Shown here piece after piece: positions 46,145 to 56,889 of a DNA stretch of 64,000 nt. The stretch is from Spongospora subterranea f. sp. subterranea. Lineage: Eukaryota; Endomyxa: Phytomyxea; Phytomyxea; Plasmodiophorida. The DNA lies in the NCBI GenBank assembly GCA_049724395.1, contig JAUGWO010000107.1:1-64000 (forward strand). Reading direction: 5' to 3'. The position numbers and the translations under genes are program-made. The notes beneath the pieces were generated by a model that ran no database searches, was not told where the DNA came from, and saw only the letters and a list, made by a program, of their open reading frames with translations. Numbering within the stretch: position 1 is the first letter of the stretch; every line of letters starts with the position of its first letter.

Positions 46145-46912
46145 TTATGAGATCATCTTGGGGTCCGCATTTTGATCTTGGCTTGAATTTATACTGCTAT
46201 TTGATATGGGGATTATGATTAGCGATGGGTGTCTAATTGTGGTTAAAGGCGTGAGTGTTGTCCCGTTGATATAATGAACGGTGGTTTCGTTGATAATATT
46301 GAGGGTAAGGAGGCGATCTAACGCCTGCCAAGTTATATGAATCAGACGTTGATGGCGATAGGGTCTATATCTTATATATATGCTGGGAAAGCTGATCAGG
46401 CCCATATAAATGGTTATTCCAGCACCAGCTGTTGCTAGATTCAGACAATATGGGCTAAACTGCATCGCTCGAACATCATCATTGTTATCAATGTTAATCA
46501 TAGCTTTATGGGAGATGCAATCCCGAATAAACGACCATATAAATATACGATTATCAACTCCACGACTAGCAATCATAGACTCATCTGGTGAATATTCTAC
46601 ATTGACGACTGAGCTAGTATGCCCTTGAAGATGCATTATATGGGGCGAGCCAATAACACGAGATACTGATGAGCAAGAAGCATCACAGTTGATGATATCC
46701 AGGGAGTTGCCCTGGCATTTGACTATTGCCCACCGTCTTCGAGGCATCCAGATCACAATCCATGGATCATTATACTGATCCGGACGACCGGGCGCTACTC
46801 TGTAGGATACCACTTGCGATCTGTCAGGATGAACTGATCTATTAGCCCTGTATCGGCTATACAATACACCCCATATATCTCTCTTATTACAGTCGGAGAG
46901 AATGGGGATCAT
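46145..46912 (-). CDS. WD40-repeat protein
   Basis: A 255-residue single-exon frame. One clear WD40 repeat is visible near residues 93-127 (LQGHTSSVVNVEYSPDESMI, then ASRGVDNRIFIWSF), preceded by a strand set (DPWIVIWMPRRRWAIVKC) and followed by a weaker one (DDVRAMQFSPYCLNLATAGA, ITIYMG). With only 255 residues it would form a partial propeller, so either more exons exist or it pairs with another protein. It lies between SPRING and the RRN7/TAF1B gene on the same strand. The exact family is not recognised. Confidence 0.65.
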   Translation of the reverse strand: MIPILSDCNKRDIWGVLYSRYRANRSVHPDRSQVVSYRVAPGRPDQYNDPWIVIWMPRRRWAIVKCQGNSLDIINCDASCSSVSRVIGSPHIMHLQGHTSSVVNVEYSPDESMIASRGVDNRIFIWSFIRDCISHKAMINIDNNDDVRAMQFSPYCLNLATAGAGITIYMGLISFPSIYIRYRPYRHQRLIHITWQALDRLLTLNIINETTVHYINGTTLTPLTTIRHPSLIIIPISNSSINSSQDQNADPKMIS

Positions 46913-46971
46913 TGCTGGTCATGTCTGGGGGTGAGGATCAATAATGATGGTACAGTACAGCACTAGGTTAA

Positions 46972-48648
46972 TCATTTATTGAGCGATTCCAATCGCCTTT
47001 TAATGTTCGCGACAACCCGATCAACATTCTCTTGAAAGGATGAACGTATGGGAGAGTTGGCTAGGCTAGAAGAGTCTTTGATGTGAATTTCATTCGCAGC
47101 CGAGGAGCGTCGCAATTTATCGGTTGCTCTCTTGATTTTAGCTTTTGCACGAATTCGTAACCTAGCTGCGGTGACATATTTTTCTCTTTGAAAATAACTA
47201 GAGTCCCATCGTGCAGGTTTTGTATGATTCATGAACTCCTTGATCGAATCCCTCACAACAGCGTGTAAATTCCCTTCATCAACCTCAAAACATGAAACAC
47301 AGAACTGGATCATACGACTATATCGAAAATGTTCCTGACATTGATGAGAGTAATGGCGAAACCCCCAATAAAATACAAATTGGCCTGAACTAGCGGCTTC
47401 TTCTGGGGTGGGATCATCAAACGGGCAGGGGCAACCACAATCTTCTATCAGTATTGAGTCATTAATGTGAGATTTGATTGGATCCCTCGTGACATCTGGA
47501 ACTAATTCTGAGACATCGAATATATCTTCATATTCCCTGAGAATGCGCTTTATCTTGTAGGATACGATTTTGAAATCATGGAACCAATCAGCAAACTTGA
47601 TAACGGCGAGTGAATCACCTTCAGGATCGATATGTTTATTGAACCGCTGCTGGGGTATTGGTCCTGCCAGCCATCGATCAAATGGCGTTGGCTCAGCTGT
47701 TGATCGCGGCCCAAACAGCATTAAAGAGGAGATAACAACCACCGCCGCCAACTCTATAATAGTTGGGCCATCTCCCTGTTTACAACTATTGAGGTGCCTC
47801 AATAGATAGGCGGCGAGAGGGGAGAGAACCGGTGCAGGTAATCCCAACTTAATAATATACCTTGTGATGAGGAGAGGGATGTTGCCAGATATGGGAAGGG
47901 ATACAGGGAGAGAGGTCATTATGGTTTTGGCCCTGCCATAGACCTCATCGGCCACAGCGTCCATTGCCCTCAGATTGAGGTGCGCTGAGCGAGGGCGTAG
48001 GAACATTTTCAGCCTAGGGGTGAGCTGAGCCTGAATCAGTTGGGGCATAAGAGAGGATAGTGTAAGGGTGGGAATGACACCTGATTTGGCTAAACAGGAT
48101 ATGTCGGCCATGGTGACCGGCTCCCGAATAAGGAGACACCCTAACCCTATTATTGCTAATGTTGTGCAGGGATCAATGGGATATCCATCATTAGAGTCAT
48201 ATTTGAGGCGGATTTCTAGTCTAAACTCTCCATCGTTTTCCCGTCTGATGGTTTCGAAGAACGCTATGAACAAATTGCCAGTTATTGTTAATAACGTTCG
48301 CCTGTCCGCTGATATCTCATCACATAATGCTATTACTTGTAGATATAATGCATACTGTAATGATGATAGAATAACAGGGGTTGGGGTTATCTTATCCAAA
48401 GGTGATTGTTCTTCCTGAACAGGCTTTAATCGGCTAGGCCGACGAATGGCTAGATTTCCGGTACCACCCATCAAGAATTCACTCTCCTCTTGAGTAGCAG
48501 CCAGACTTTGCACACCACAATCATCACATACCAGGAATCCAAGATAGTTCTTGGTCAACGCCATGCTTTTGCATAATCTACAGACTGCATTTGGCATGAT
48601 TAACGCTGTGGCGCTGATTAGACCAAGAAAAGGGTTTCCGGTTGGCAA
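46972..48648 (-). CDS. RRN7/TAF1B-like RNA polymerase I initiation factor
   Basis: An intronless frame of 558 residues. The N-terminus has a zinc ribbon, CRLCKSMALTKNYLGFLVCD followed by DCG (C-x2-C-x15-C-x2-C). A linker then leads to two cyclin-like folds, seen as LSSLQYALYLQVIALCDEI and the family-typical TTLAIIGLGCLLIREPVTMA with DISCLAKSGVIPTL. This architecture is shared by TFIIB-like Pol I factors RRN7 (yeast) and TAF1B (animals), which recruit Pol I to rDNA promoters as part of the core factor/SL1. The RREP-type motif before the helix favours RRN7/TAF1B over TFIIB or BRF. The second methionine, MPNAVCRLC at 48594, may be the true start because the ribbon is usually at the very N-terminus. 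It is the longest intron-free conserved gene here. Confidence 0.8.
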   Translation of the reverse strand: MPTGNPFLGLISATALIMPNAVCRLCKSMALTKNYLGFLVCDDCGVQSLAATQEESEFLMGGTGNLAIRRPSRLKPVQEEQSPLDKITPTPVILSSLQYALYLQVIALCDEISADRRTLLTITGNLFIAFFETIRRENDGEFRLEIRLKYDSNDGYPIDPCTTLAIIGLGCLLIREPVTMADISCLAKSGVIPTLTLSSLMPQLIQAQLTPRLKMFLRPRSAHLNLRAMDAVADEVYGRAKTIMTSLPVSLPISGNIPLLITRYIIKLGLPAPVLSPLAAYLLRHLNSCKQGDGPTIIELAAVVVISSLMLFGPRSTAEPTPFDRWLAGPIPQQRFNKHIDPEGDSLAVIKFADWFHDFKIVSYKIKRILREYEDIFDVSELVPDVTRDPIKSHINDSILIEDCGCPCPFDDPTPEEAASSGQFVFYWGFRHYSHQCQEHFRYSRMIQFCVSCFEVDEGNLHAVVRDSIKEFMNHTKPARWDSSYFQREKYVTAARLRIRAKAKIKRATDKLRRSSAANEIHIKDSSSLANSPIRSSFQENVDRVVANIKRRLESLNK

Positions 48649-48654
48649 GTCAAA

Positions 48655-49240
48655 TAGCGTTATAAGTTGCGGACTTGCAAAACATTGTTAGTATTTTACC
48701 ATGTCTCACCAAGTTGTCAAACCTTTTCCTAAAAAAAAAAACACACTTAACCTCGTGTAGGATGCCTTCCACCATTAAACCTGGTTTTTTGTTTGCAAGG
48801 ATCACTTCCCATACGTTGGCTATTTTCATTTTAAACTGGGTCGGTGAAGCTCAAGTCAAATCTAACAATAAGGTGGTATGGATTTTAATTTCAGACGAAA
48901 GCCCAACGAGTAAACGGAAGTTAATAAACTGTTCATGTTGATCATGTTTTAATCTGATACAGCTAGACTACAATAACGCTTATCGACCCCCCTATTAATC
49001 TACAATATATAGGATTGTAGTAAGTGACCAAGACTCCTTTCCTGATGAAAAATGATGAGAAACAATCTCGGTGTGATTCAAAGCACTGCGTTCAGCAATT
49101 TTAGACCATGTTTGGTGTAATAATTCTATCAGGCTTCACGTCAGAGCAAGACCTGAGTTCGTAATCCATTTCTCTGACAATGTTTCCTGCCACAAGGAGT
49201 TCCACACAGAAATCAATCAGTCTTCACGCGCCCAATAAGC
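48655..49240. other. Intergenic region between divergent genes
   Basis: This holds the divergent promoters of RRN7/TAF1B and the acidic repeat protein. A 59-codon frame at 48762-48941 (MPSTIKPGFLFARITSHTLA...) has a hydrophobic stretch but no family. No other signal was recognised. Confidence 0.4.
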
Positions 49241-50683
49241 ATGTCGAATAATGCTCAAGCTCAAAGACAGGAAATCCTGCGCGATAATATGCGAATAACA
49301 CTGACGCGACGAAGATTATTATCTTTTTTGATCTCGATTGCACCGCGACACATTGACATCGTAACACAAACGCCAAATACAAAGCCTCGAATTTCAAAAG
49401 AGGAAGTGGTTGAACTCTTTCAAGAGACTGATAACGGACGTAAAAGAAAGGGAAAGAGAAAGAAGAACAAAAGGAAGACACGAACTGCGGGATCAAGGCA
49501 AAACGACGAGACTACAGTGGCAGAGGAGTGCATAGAAACGAAAGAGGAAACAGTTGAAGAACAGAATCAGGAAGCGGAGGTCAATCCGCTTCAACAAAAA
49601 GGAAACGAGGAGAAAGAAGCAGCAGAGCGCTCATTTGAACATGAGTATCAAACTGAAGAAGAGACAGTCGATATTCCAGAAACCATAGTGCAAAACAACC
49701 TTGATGAACATATCGAACAAGAACCATTAGGGCAAAATGAAGATACAAGGAGTTCTATTCAAAGCCATGCTGATAATCACGAATCATATGAGCAAAATGA
49801 AGATACAATATCAACGAGTTCTGCTGATAATCATGAAGCACAAGAATCATATAGGCAAAATGATACCGTATCAATAAGTTCTCTTGATAATCATGAAGCA
49901 CAAGAATCATATAGGCAAAATGATACCGTATCAATAAGTTCTCTTGATAATCATGAAGCACAAGAATCATATAGGCAAAATGACACCGTATCAATAAGTT
50001 CTCTTGATAATCATGAAGCACCAGAATCATATGGGCAAAATGAAGATACTGTATCAACGAGTTCTGTTGATAATCATGAAGCACAAGAATCATATGGGCA
50101 CGAAACAGATGATGAACCAAAGATGAGTGCGCAAAACGACCTGGACGACAATGAAACACAAAAACTACCATATGGACTCAATGACGATAATGATTCAGAG
50201 ATAATGGTGCAAGACAGTCTTGAAGAGCCGGAAGTTCAACGCGCATTTGGACAACTAGAATTAAGTAGTGAACGTGGTCTGGGAAACGAGCCACAAATGG
50301 AGATTAATGAGGAGAAAAACGGCGACAATTTGTGGAAAGAAGAGTTAACAATAGACTGGGATCAAGTGCAACTGAGCCGAAAAACATTATCTGTCGCATG
50401 GAATGTCGACTCAGGTGCGCATATAGCCCTTCTTCATGGCAGGATCGACCAACTGCAAACGGAGCTGACAGGTATATGTCTGTCTTGTTACGAGGCACAA
50501 GGACGAATGCAAGAAGCTGAAGAGCGACTAACTATAGTTGCCAGAGATCAACAGATTATGACTGATGAGATAACAGTACGATTCAATGAAGAAAGCGCAC
50601 AAAGACAAATGGCGGATCAGAGATTGATAGCAAGGTTGAGAGCAATTGAGCAATATATTGTTGCACATAGAGATGATTTGTGA
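49241..50683 (+). CDS. Acidic, repeat-containing coiled-coil protein
   Basis: A 480-residue single-exon frame. Residues 1-60 are mixed helical (NMRITLTRRRLLSFLISIAP). A strongly basic stretch GRKRKGKRKKNKRKTR near residue 70 looks like a nuclear or nucleolar targeting signal. Residues about 100-340 are acidic and Gln/Glu/Asn-rich, with five tandem units of about 20 residues around DNHEAQESYRQNDTVSISSL. The C-terminus (about 385-480) is a heptad-rich coiled coil (LHGRIDQLQTELTGICLSCY, EAEERLTIVARDQQIM). No known family was recognised. The reading frame stays open through exact 60-bp repeats and ends in a clear coiled coil, so it is likely a real gene, perhaps fast-evolving. Confidence 0.6.
   Translation: MSNNAQAQRQEILRDNMRITLTRRRLLSFLISIAPRHIDIVTQTPNTKPRISKEEVVELFQETDNGRKRKGKRKKNKRKTRTAGSRQNDETTVAEECIETKEETVEEQNQEAEVNPLQQKGNEEKEAAERSFEHEYQTEEETVDIPETIVQNNLDEHIEQEPLGQNEDTRSSIQSHADNHESYEQNEDTISTSSADNHEAQESYRQNDTVSISSLDNHEAQESYRQNDTVSISSLDNHEAQESYRQNDTVSISSLDNHEAPESYGQNEDTVSTSSVDNHEAQESYGHETDDEPKMSAQNDLDDNETQKLPYGLNDDNDSEIMVQDSLEEPEVQRAFGQLELSSERGLGNEPQMEINEEKNGDNLWKEELTIDWDQVQLSRKTLSVAWNVDSGAHIALLHGRIDQLQTELTGICLSCYEAQGRMQEAEERLTIVARDQQIMTDEITVRFNEESAQRQMADQRLIARLRAIEQYIVAHRDDL
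49770..50103 (+). repeat. In-frame 60-bp tandem repeat
   Basis: About five units of 57-66 bp encoding DNHEAQESYxQNxDTxSxSS. The three central units are nearly identical at the DNA level (for example the repeated CAAGAATCATATAGGCAAAA), which indicates recent expansion. The unit length keeps the frame of the host gene. Confidence 0.9.
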
Positions 50684-50954
50684 ATCCAACGTGAGTAGAC
50701 GGAAAGGACAACTACCAGCAATACCGAATAAAAAAAGACCGGAAGAAACCCATGGTGAAATGGCAAAACTGTATATTATCTCACACCTCCTTCATCAGCT
50801 TTCAACTCTTCCATTTCCTGTCTTCTTTTGTCGTCGGCCATCCGTCGGCGTTTCGCTTCAGTTCTTTCTTTTTTCCTCATTTCAGCAAGCTTGGACACGG
50901 CAGGCGGTCTCCTCACAACCTGAAATAATAGTGATCAGAACAAACTGGTGAAGC

Positions 50955-53912
50955 TCAGTCCGGGTACTGTGATCTGACCTCATCGTAGGAAGCAGCATGT
51001 GCACCAGTGAGCGTAGAAAGCTGGCCTTTCTTTCGACGGGCCACGATCTGCTCTTGCCTAAATTCACTGAAGCACATGTCACCATCCTGATCCGCAACGT
51101 CTTCAAGATCACCAGAAGAACGATCCGAAGCCATAACCTGAAACATATTAAAAAAACAGGATTATGATTCACCAGATCCAAACCTGACTTAACAGCTCTA
51201 ACTGGGAGTTTTTGGAATTCAAAAGAAGTTTTTCTCCTTGATGTGAAGCTGTGTCTACCAGATTTGTCACCACCTAAATAAACGGTTAGCGTAAATTGTG
51301 CTAAAAAGATGTATCACCAGACCTTAAAGCTGTATCCTTGATCAATGAGAAAGGTTTGACGCTTTGTTGCATATAACATTTCCTATCGCAGATAATAAAC
51401 CGAATTATTGAGTACAAGGCTAACGCTTGCTTGCCTTGGTATCTTCAGAAACTAAAGTGTAAAAATAAGCATTAAAGCGGGAGGACGTCGTTGCCTTGGG
51501 GCGAAGAATTCGGCCTAATCGTCGGACTTAGTCTCGTTATTGTAATCACTACCAAAACATTAAATTACCGAGACGCTGGGCCTCCTGTCTTCTCGACGCG
51601 AAATGGGATGATATTTGGATGATGACATTGACATCTGGCAAATCTATTGATGTGTCACCCACTTTGGATATAAACAGCGTGTTGAGATTGTCGTCCGTTT
51701 GGATATGTTTCAAGAAATCCAAGCGTTCTTGATCCTGGCAAAACTGTCAGATAAGATCTGCTGACAAATACAGGCATACAAACCTTAGTCTTTCCGTGAA
51801 TCAAGGGTCGCTTCAAATCTTTAGCGTACTTTTCTAATGAGAATATGTTATCGGAAAAGACCAGAATTTTGTCACCGCGCGCTTCATGCCAATTAATCAA
51901 GTACTGGCAAGCCCGGAATTTGTTCGGGTTCATGACATCTAACACAGAACGTCATTTTCAACAAAACGATGATTATGAAGTTGCACAGACAGAGTAAACG
52001 CTGTTTGTGGGCTTCGGCTGTAAGGTACTAAACAGATCGAATAAGATTGACAGCATCGGAGTGTAATGAATCCTCAGACCTCTGCATAAAATTCGGCTGT
52101 CATTGGACATCTAACTTCGACACATTGAACGGTCGCTAGATACCCCTGCAACTGAAGCGCAAGCCAGTTGGCTTCATAGAGCTTGGGACCGATCAAAAAC
52201 GAGAGATGGTCAATCAAATCATCTTCACGAAGCAAAGTTGCTGTCAGCCCCAGCTTGCATCGAGAATGCGTCATCGACACACAAAGCCGGAATGTTCTGG
52301 CAGGGGCAACATGCACCTTAGGCAAAATTAGCAGGTACAACGGAATTTCGATATATGAGAACTCACCTCATCAAGTATAACAAGTCCCCATTCCCTTTTG
52401 CGGATTTGCTCTAAAATCTTTTGAGCAGCAGCGGAACGTTGCCCAGAGAAAGCAATCATATTATAAGTGGTAATAACAAGAGCAGCCTCATCCTCTACAA
52501 TTGCATCTTTCGTTGTTGAGGTAAATACTGACACGTTTTTTCTAACAAATAGTGATGAGACAAGCATTTGGCTCGTACTGGAGAGAAACACCACCTTGGA
52601 ATGTTGGCCCAATGAAGATACTGCCTTTTCCATTGATCAACGGAAACACCAGTATTACAGAACACAAGGGTGCTTTTTCTGACAGTGCATGTTGCGGTGA
52701 TGCCAACAAGTGTCTTTCCAGCTCCACATGGTAGAACAATAATTCCTGATCGCGCTCGACCATTCCCAAACATTTTACTGAGCGATTTTTCCTGGTAAGA
52801 GCGGATCTGGGCAATCGGCTTCAAAGATATTGGCAGATTTGGAGTGAGATCATCTAGTAAAAATAATTAAGCAAGCCAGAAGCAGAGAGCGTAAGATGGA
52901 ATACCTTTCCTAAATTCGGTACTCTTCTAGCATGGGATATTCTATCTGAATGCACTCTCTACGAACGTCTTCCACAGTCTTAGGATCAATTTCAAATGAT
53001 AAAACCGCGGTTGGGTTAGCGGAAGAAATATTGGCGTCAAACGTAGGCGATAAATCCATTCCCATTGCCTTAGATTGGTCAATACGCGTATTAGCATCAG
53101 TCCCCGGCAGATGTAGGCTTTCTTTTTCAGCCGGTAATGATGTAATAAAGCCAGTTACAGGATCACGCTCTTTTAAAGACGAATCAAACTGATCAATTCG
53201 GGCCTGAGAAATTATGGGTACTCGAAGAAGGTTTTGCAAAGCGGCAGCGTAGATAGATTCAACAAAATATCTGTACAAACAATAAGCAAGACTGCCTCAT
53301 ACAGCTAGTATTGGTAAAAACTACCTGTTTTTGTTGAGAACCAATCGAACTTTTCCGCATCGTTCCGTTCTCGTCTCAATAAATTCTATTAGTTCAGAAG
53401 GAAGATCTGTTTTGCATAGACGACGAAGACCGCTGAGAATATCAGAGGTGCTAAGCGACAGTAATGGGTAAAGATGATTGATAATAAGAAAATGACTAGA
53501 TTACCGTAATCCAACAGATGCAGCAGCGTAAAGTGAAAGATTTGTGATTTGATATTCATGAATGAAATATGGCCTGAATTAACGTCAATATTATTTCATC
53601 ACGAAAAAGTGGGTAATACCTGGTAACCGGCTCGGCGATTCCGATTAAAAAATCGTACGCTTGTTTATATATTGGAGAAAATGTTTCCAGGAGAACTTTC
53701 CCATTGGGCATTACCCATACGGGCCGATTAACATGATCCGTCTTTAAATCCATTGACGAAAAGTCACGAGATAGTACAACTACAAATGGCATTCAGATGA
53801 GCAGCCATGTCTAACAAGATCTTTTCTGATTATTACTATTTTGGACATTATTACGTTGTTGGTCTTTGATGTGATCAAAGTGCCCATCATTATCGCCATG
53901 ATTGCCGTCCAT
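50955..53912 (-). CDS. TFIIH helicase XPB/SSL2 (ERCC3)
   Basis: XPB is the 3'-5' DNA translocase of TFIIH, opening promoters and repair sites. The gene has many small introns on the minus strand. Exon 1 (start 53912) encodes [20 protein letters not shown] and joins through a 36-nt intron (53780-53815) to [20 protein letters not shown]. The damage-recognition-like part contains [20 protein letters not shown]. Walker A is [15 protein letters not shown] (about 52.72 kb); the DEVH box is split by an intron (LVILDE|V...HVAPARTF); motif III is [13 protein letters not shown]. The second RecA fold has [20 protein letters not shown] and LIHGKTK, then [20 protein letters not shown] and [13 protein letters not shown] (motif VI). 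The C-terminus has [16 protein letters not shown] and ends [11 protein letters not shown] at 50955. The N-terminal extension is shorter than in animals. Confidence 0.93.
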
Positions 53913-53914
53913 TG

Positions 53915-54285
53915 CAGTAAATATTAGGAGATGCGGCTACAGTAGCTGCTAGCAGGAATGGGATGCCTGTCATGTGTTGATATTTACACACCGTCCTTAC
54001 TGTACAGTGTACACTGCTAGCCGTACGGGGCGTTGGGCCCGATCAGGGCTGCGCTAGCGCAAAACATGTGACTCAGTCACTGAGTGTCAGAAACTACAGC
54101 ACTGAGAAACTAAACGTTTTCGTAAATTGTGCTTCCGATTCTCATTAATTTGAAATCGCAAGTGCGCACGATCAGCGGATTCGACATGGGAAACCGCACA
54201 ACTGTCAAGGTGGAATGTGCTAAAGAAGTCGACATAATCTACTGCTTTGCCGCAATAACTGGAGGGCGAGGATTCTGGTTACATT
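53915..54285. other. Intergenic region upstream of XPB
   Basis: Probable XPB promoter. It contains the palindromic word TACTGTACAGTGTACACTG at about 53998-54016 and a CACTGAGTGTCAG-type stretch around 54070-54100. No gene was recognised. Confidence 0.4.
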
Positions 54286-54289
54286 GTGG

Positions 54290-55300
54290 ATAGCACCATT
54301 GCTCACTCAGGCCTACTTCAACCACCTGCCACCGATAACAGTCACGGTTTCTGTTTTTCTGTTCTATCCACGTTTTTTTGTCTATTTGGATCGCTCGGCA
54401 ACGGATATATTTTGCCTGTACCTCACATTCCCTACTTCCTCATGTTCGCTTTCTCCCTCTTTCCCCTCGCTCCATTTTCCATGCCTTCACCAAACCATTC
54501 TTTCTTTCTTCGCCCATACCTGGCCTTTCAATTTACTTCGTCACTGTCCCATTGCACCGTTACTTGGTTTTTACCCCTTTTTAATACCATTCCTTTTCCC
54601 TTGTCCTTTCTCCATCCCTGCCGTCTTTTGTTTCAGCCCTAGCCTTCCTATTTCTCGCCATTCCCTTTTCTTTTTTCCATACTCATCAAATACGCTACTA
54701 TCCATCCTTTACTTCACCTTTTCCCTCTAGCCTCCTCGCCCCAGCCTTCATTCTTTTATTTCTTGATTCCCCCGTATTCTTCCTTGACTCTGTTAATATA
54801 CATGCCTATTTACCTGATCCCATTCTCCCTTTTCTCCATATTATTCCTTGCCTTTTTCAAACCCACTCTATCTAGTTCCACCCCAATGATTCATTCTAGC
54901 TTGACATCATTGTCTTCTTTACTGATTTTACATTGCAGTCCTTTTTCACACCATATGGCATCATCTCGTTCCTGTAATTACAATTTCTATCCCTGTTAGG
55001 TTCATTATAATACAGCTCACCCCTATTGCCTGTTCCTGATTATATTACGGTGCCATCTCCCATTCCATCTAATACATCACCATTCAACACATTACCTGCC
55101 TCTGATTACATCTCTCTTCGCCTTTCAACATTCTTCCCCCTAATACATTCATGCCGCATTTCACTGCTGTTCTTACACATCAATCCTTTCTCATATATAA
55201 TACGAACCCATCTTCCATTCCGTATTATCCTCATCACCTTCATTCACTTCTCAAACATGTTTGTCCATCATCTTCCCCTGTAAAAACCAACTACTTGTCG
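54290..55300 (+). other. Pyrimidine-rich tract, about 1 kb
   Basis: For about 1 kb the plus strand is dominated by C and T, with blocks such as TTCCCTCTTTCCCCTCGCTCC and TTTTCCCTCTAGCCTCC. Three overlapping frames stay open here only because of the composition (Leu/Ser/Pro/Phe-rich). No domain is visible. It may be the low-complexity part of the neighbouring retroelement fossil or an independent simple-sequence expansion. Confidence 0.7.
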
Positions 55301-55860
55301 AAGCTCCATCCCCTTAACACAAAGATGACTGGCGGGAAGAATTGACCCTTGGTCAAAGCATGGTTGAATCCAATTACTCCAATGGCCGTATCACCAACCC
55401 ATCCATCCTTTCAAACCAATCCCCTCCTCAGATAACCTGGAAATTATACAGCTCCGAACGAGATTGCCGAACTGGAACCGGATTGAACCAACAAGAGACA
55501 ATAAACAATTCCTCAAGCGGAGACATAATTCCATTACCGCCAACCTTCGATCGGGTGGCCAAGAACTGCTTAATTGGCTCTGCCAAATGACTATAGGCAC
55601 CCACCAGTCGAGATTCTCGTCCGACAAGATAAAGGTGGCCTTATATTACTCATTTGTTAGAAGGAAATGCGTTATCTTGGGTTACTTATGAGTTCAGTCC
55701 AACCCAAACACGTACCCGTTTCATACCGAATTGGCGATTACAGATGTCCTGTTGAGCTCTATCTGGTTTCTCAAATCTCGCATAATGTCATCTTAGGGTC
55801 TGACTGGTTCGCATAACACAAACCACGTTTGGATTTGGCGAAAGGCCCCAGTTCAAATTG
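55300..55860 (+). mobile_element. Ty3/gypsy gag-protease remnant (fossil)
   Basis: A short plus-strand segment reads as the end of an aspartic protease of the Ty3/gypsy kind, with VELYLVSQISHNVILGSDWF, the usual strand and ILG-x-DW motif. The preceding 350 nt has a polar Gag-like composition (ITNPSILSNQSPPQITWKLY). The rest of pol is not seen downstream. Broken and truncated, probably old. It may include part of the pyrimidine-rich tract to its left. Confidence 0.6.
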
Positions 55861-56009
55861 GCGATTGTGAAGAACTCGTGCAATCGATGTCCTCGAAAAC
55901 CTCCTCATTGCTAATGAACACGCAGATCAACAATTTCTAATCTCAGCAGCCCGTCATGGTTAACCGCATTGATTGTGGCAATGAAGTTGTCGAGGTTTGC
56001 AGCAGCGAC

Positions 56010-56889
56010 TAGATCCCGGTGAATCCAGCGACGAAATAGTTCAACGGCTTCGTGATCATCGGCAGATTAATGCCCAGTGTTCGCACCGTGCAGAGATGGA
56101 TCAAACAGCACGGCCTGATTCGCTGTATTGCTCCGACAGCGTTGCACCGTTCCAATGAATGATTGGCTGACGTCGAACGCATAATCAGTCGTGGCAAGAC
56201 GTACGAGCAAGTTTTGCACTTTCTGCAGAATGAATATAACGAAAACATATCACTGCACACGTTAAAGTATATTTTTCAGGTAATTTTGACGTTAAGGTTG
56301 CTCGAGACGTACAATGCGTTGTGGCGACACGTAATGCGGTCAATGAGGCTTAACGTGCTCTCGATCCCGATGCAACCGCATCTCGTCGGAAAAGGTGTTT
56401 AACGTGTCGGGAGTATGAGGTTGCGGGTGCTAATGCGTTGTGGCACATCGACCAGAACGATAAATCGCGGCAATTCGGATTCGAGATACATGGTGCAATT
56501 GATGGATGGTCATATAAACTGATGTGTTTGAGAATGGGATTTTCGAATCGCCTGCCAGAGCAATCCTCGCGTACTACTACCTTTCTGCGGTTGAAAGTGT
56601 TGGGTACATGCCAGCCCGTCAGCGAACAGACCGCGACGCGGAGAGCACAATCATTGCTGCCGCTCTGTGTCATTTTTATGGGGAGAGCGCTCACATCTTC
56701 GGCCGCTCAGTTTCCAACCAGATAATTGAATGTTGGTGGAACCAGATGTACCCAATGGGTATTGAGTTCTGGATCGAATTCTTCGAAAATTTGGAGCGCA
56801 ACGGAGCCTGCAACGTCGACGACGATTCCGAATACCGTTGCGCCATTTTCGTGGTCGGTGATCTTCTTGGAGTCACCCTTGCAGATTAG
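56010..56889 (+). mobile_element. DDE integrase-like element remnant
   Basis: Overlapping plus-strand frames encode a DDE-type integrase core of the kind annotated as 'integrase core domain' in many animal and protist transposable elements. In order there is a helical N-terminal region (DVERIISRGKTYEQVLHFLQ), the first acidic block NALWHIDQNDKSRQFGFEIH with GAIDGWSY, and the late block HIFGRSVSNQIIECWWNQM with FWIEFFENLE. The element class is uncertain, so it is listed conservatively as a fossil. It is decayed, with a small number of breaks. No terminal repeats were recognised. Confidence 0.65.

Noticed and set aside
49755-50171. Minus-strand frame of 138 codons
   Set aside because: Antisense shadow of the 60-bp repeats in the acidic protein gene.
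54284-55283. Three overlapping Leu/Ser/Pro/Phe-rich frames
   Set aside because: They stay open because the tract is almost only pyrimidines; no domain, no consistent frame.
56350-56694. Minus-strand frame of 114 codons
   Set aside because: Antisense of the DDE integrase-like remnant.
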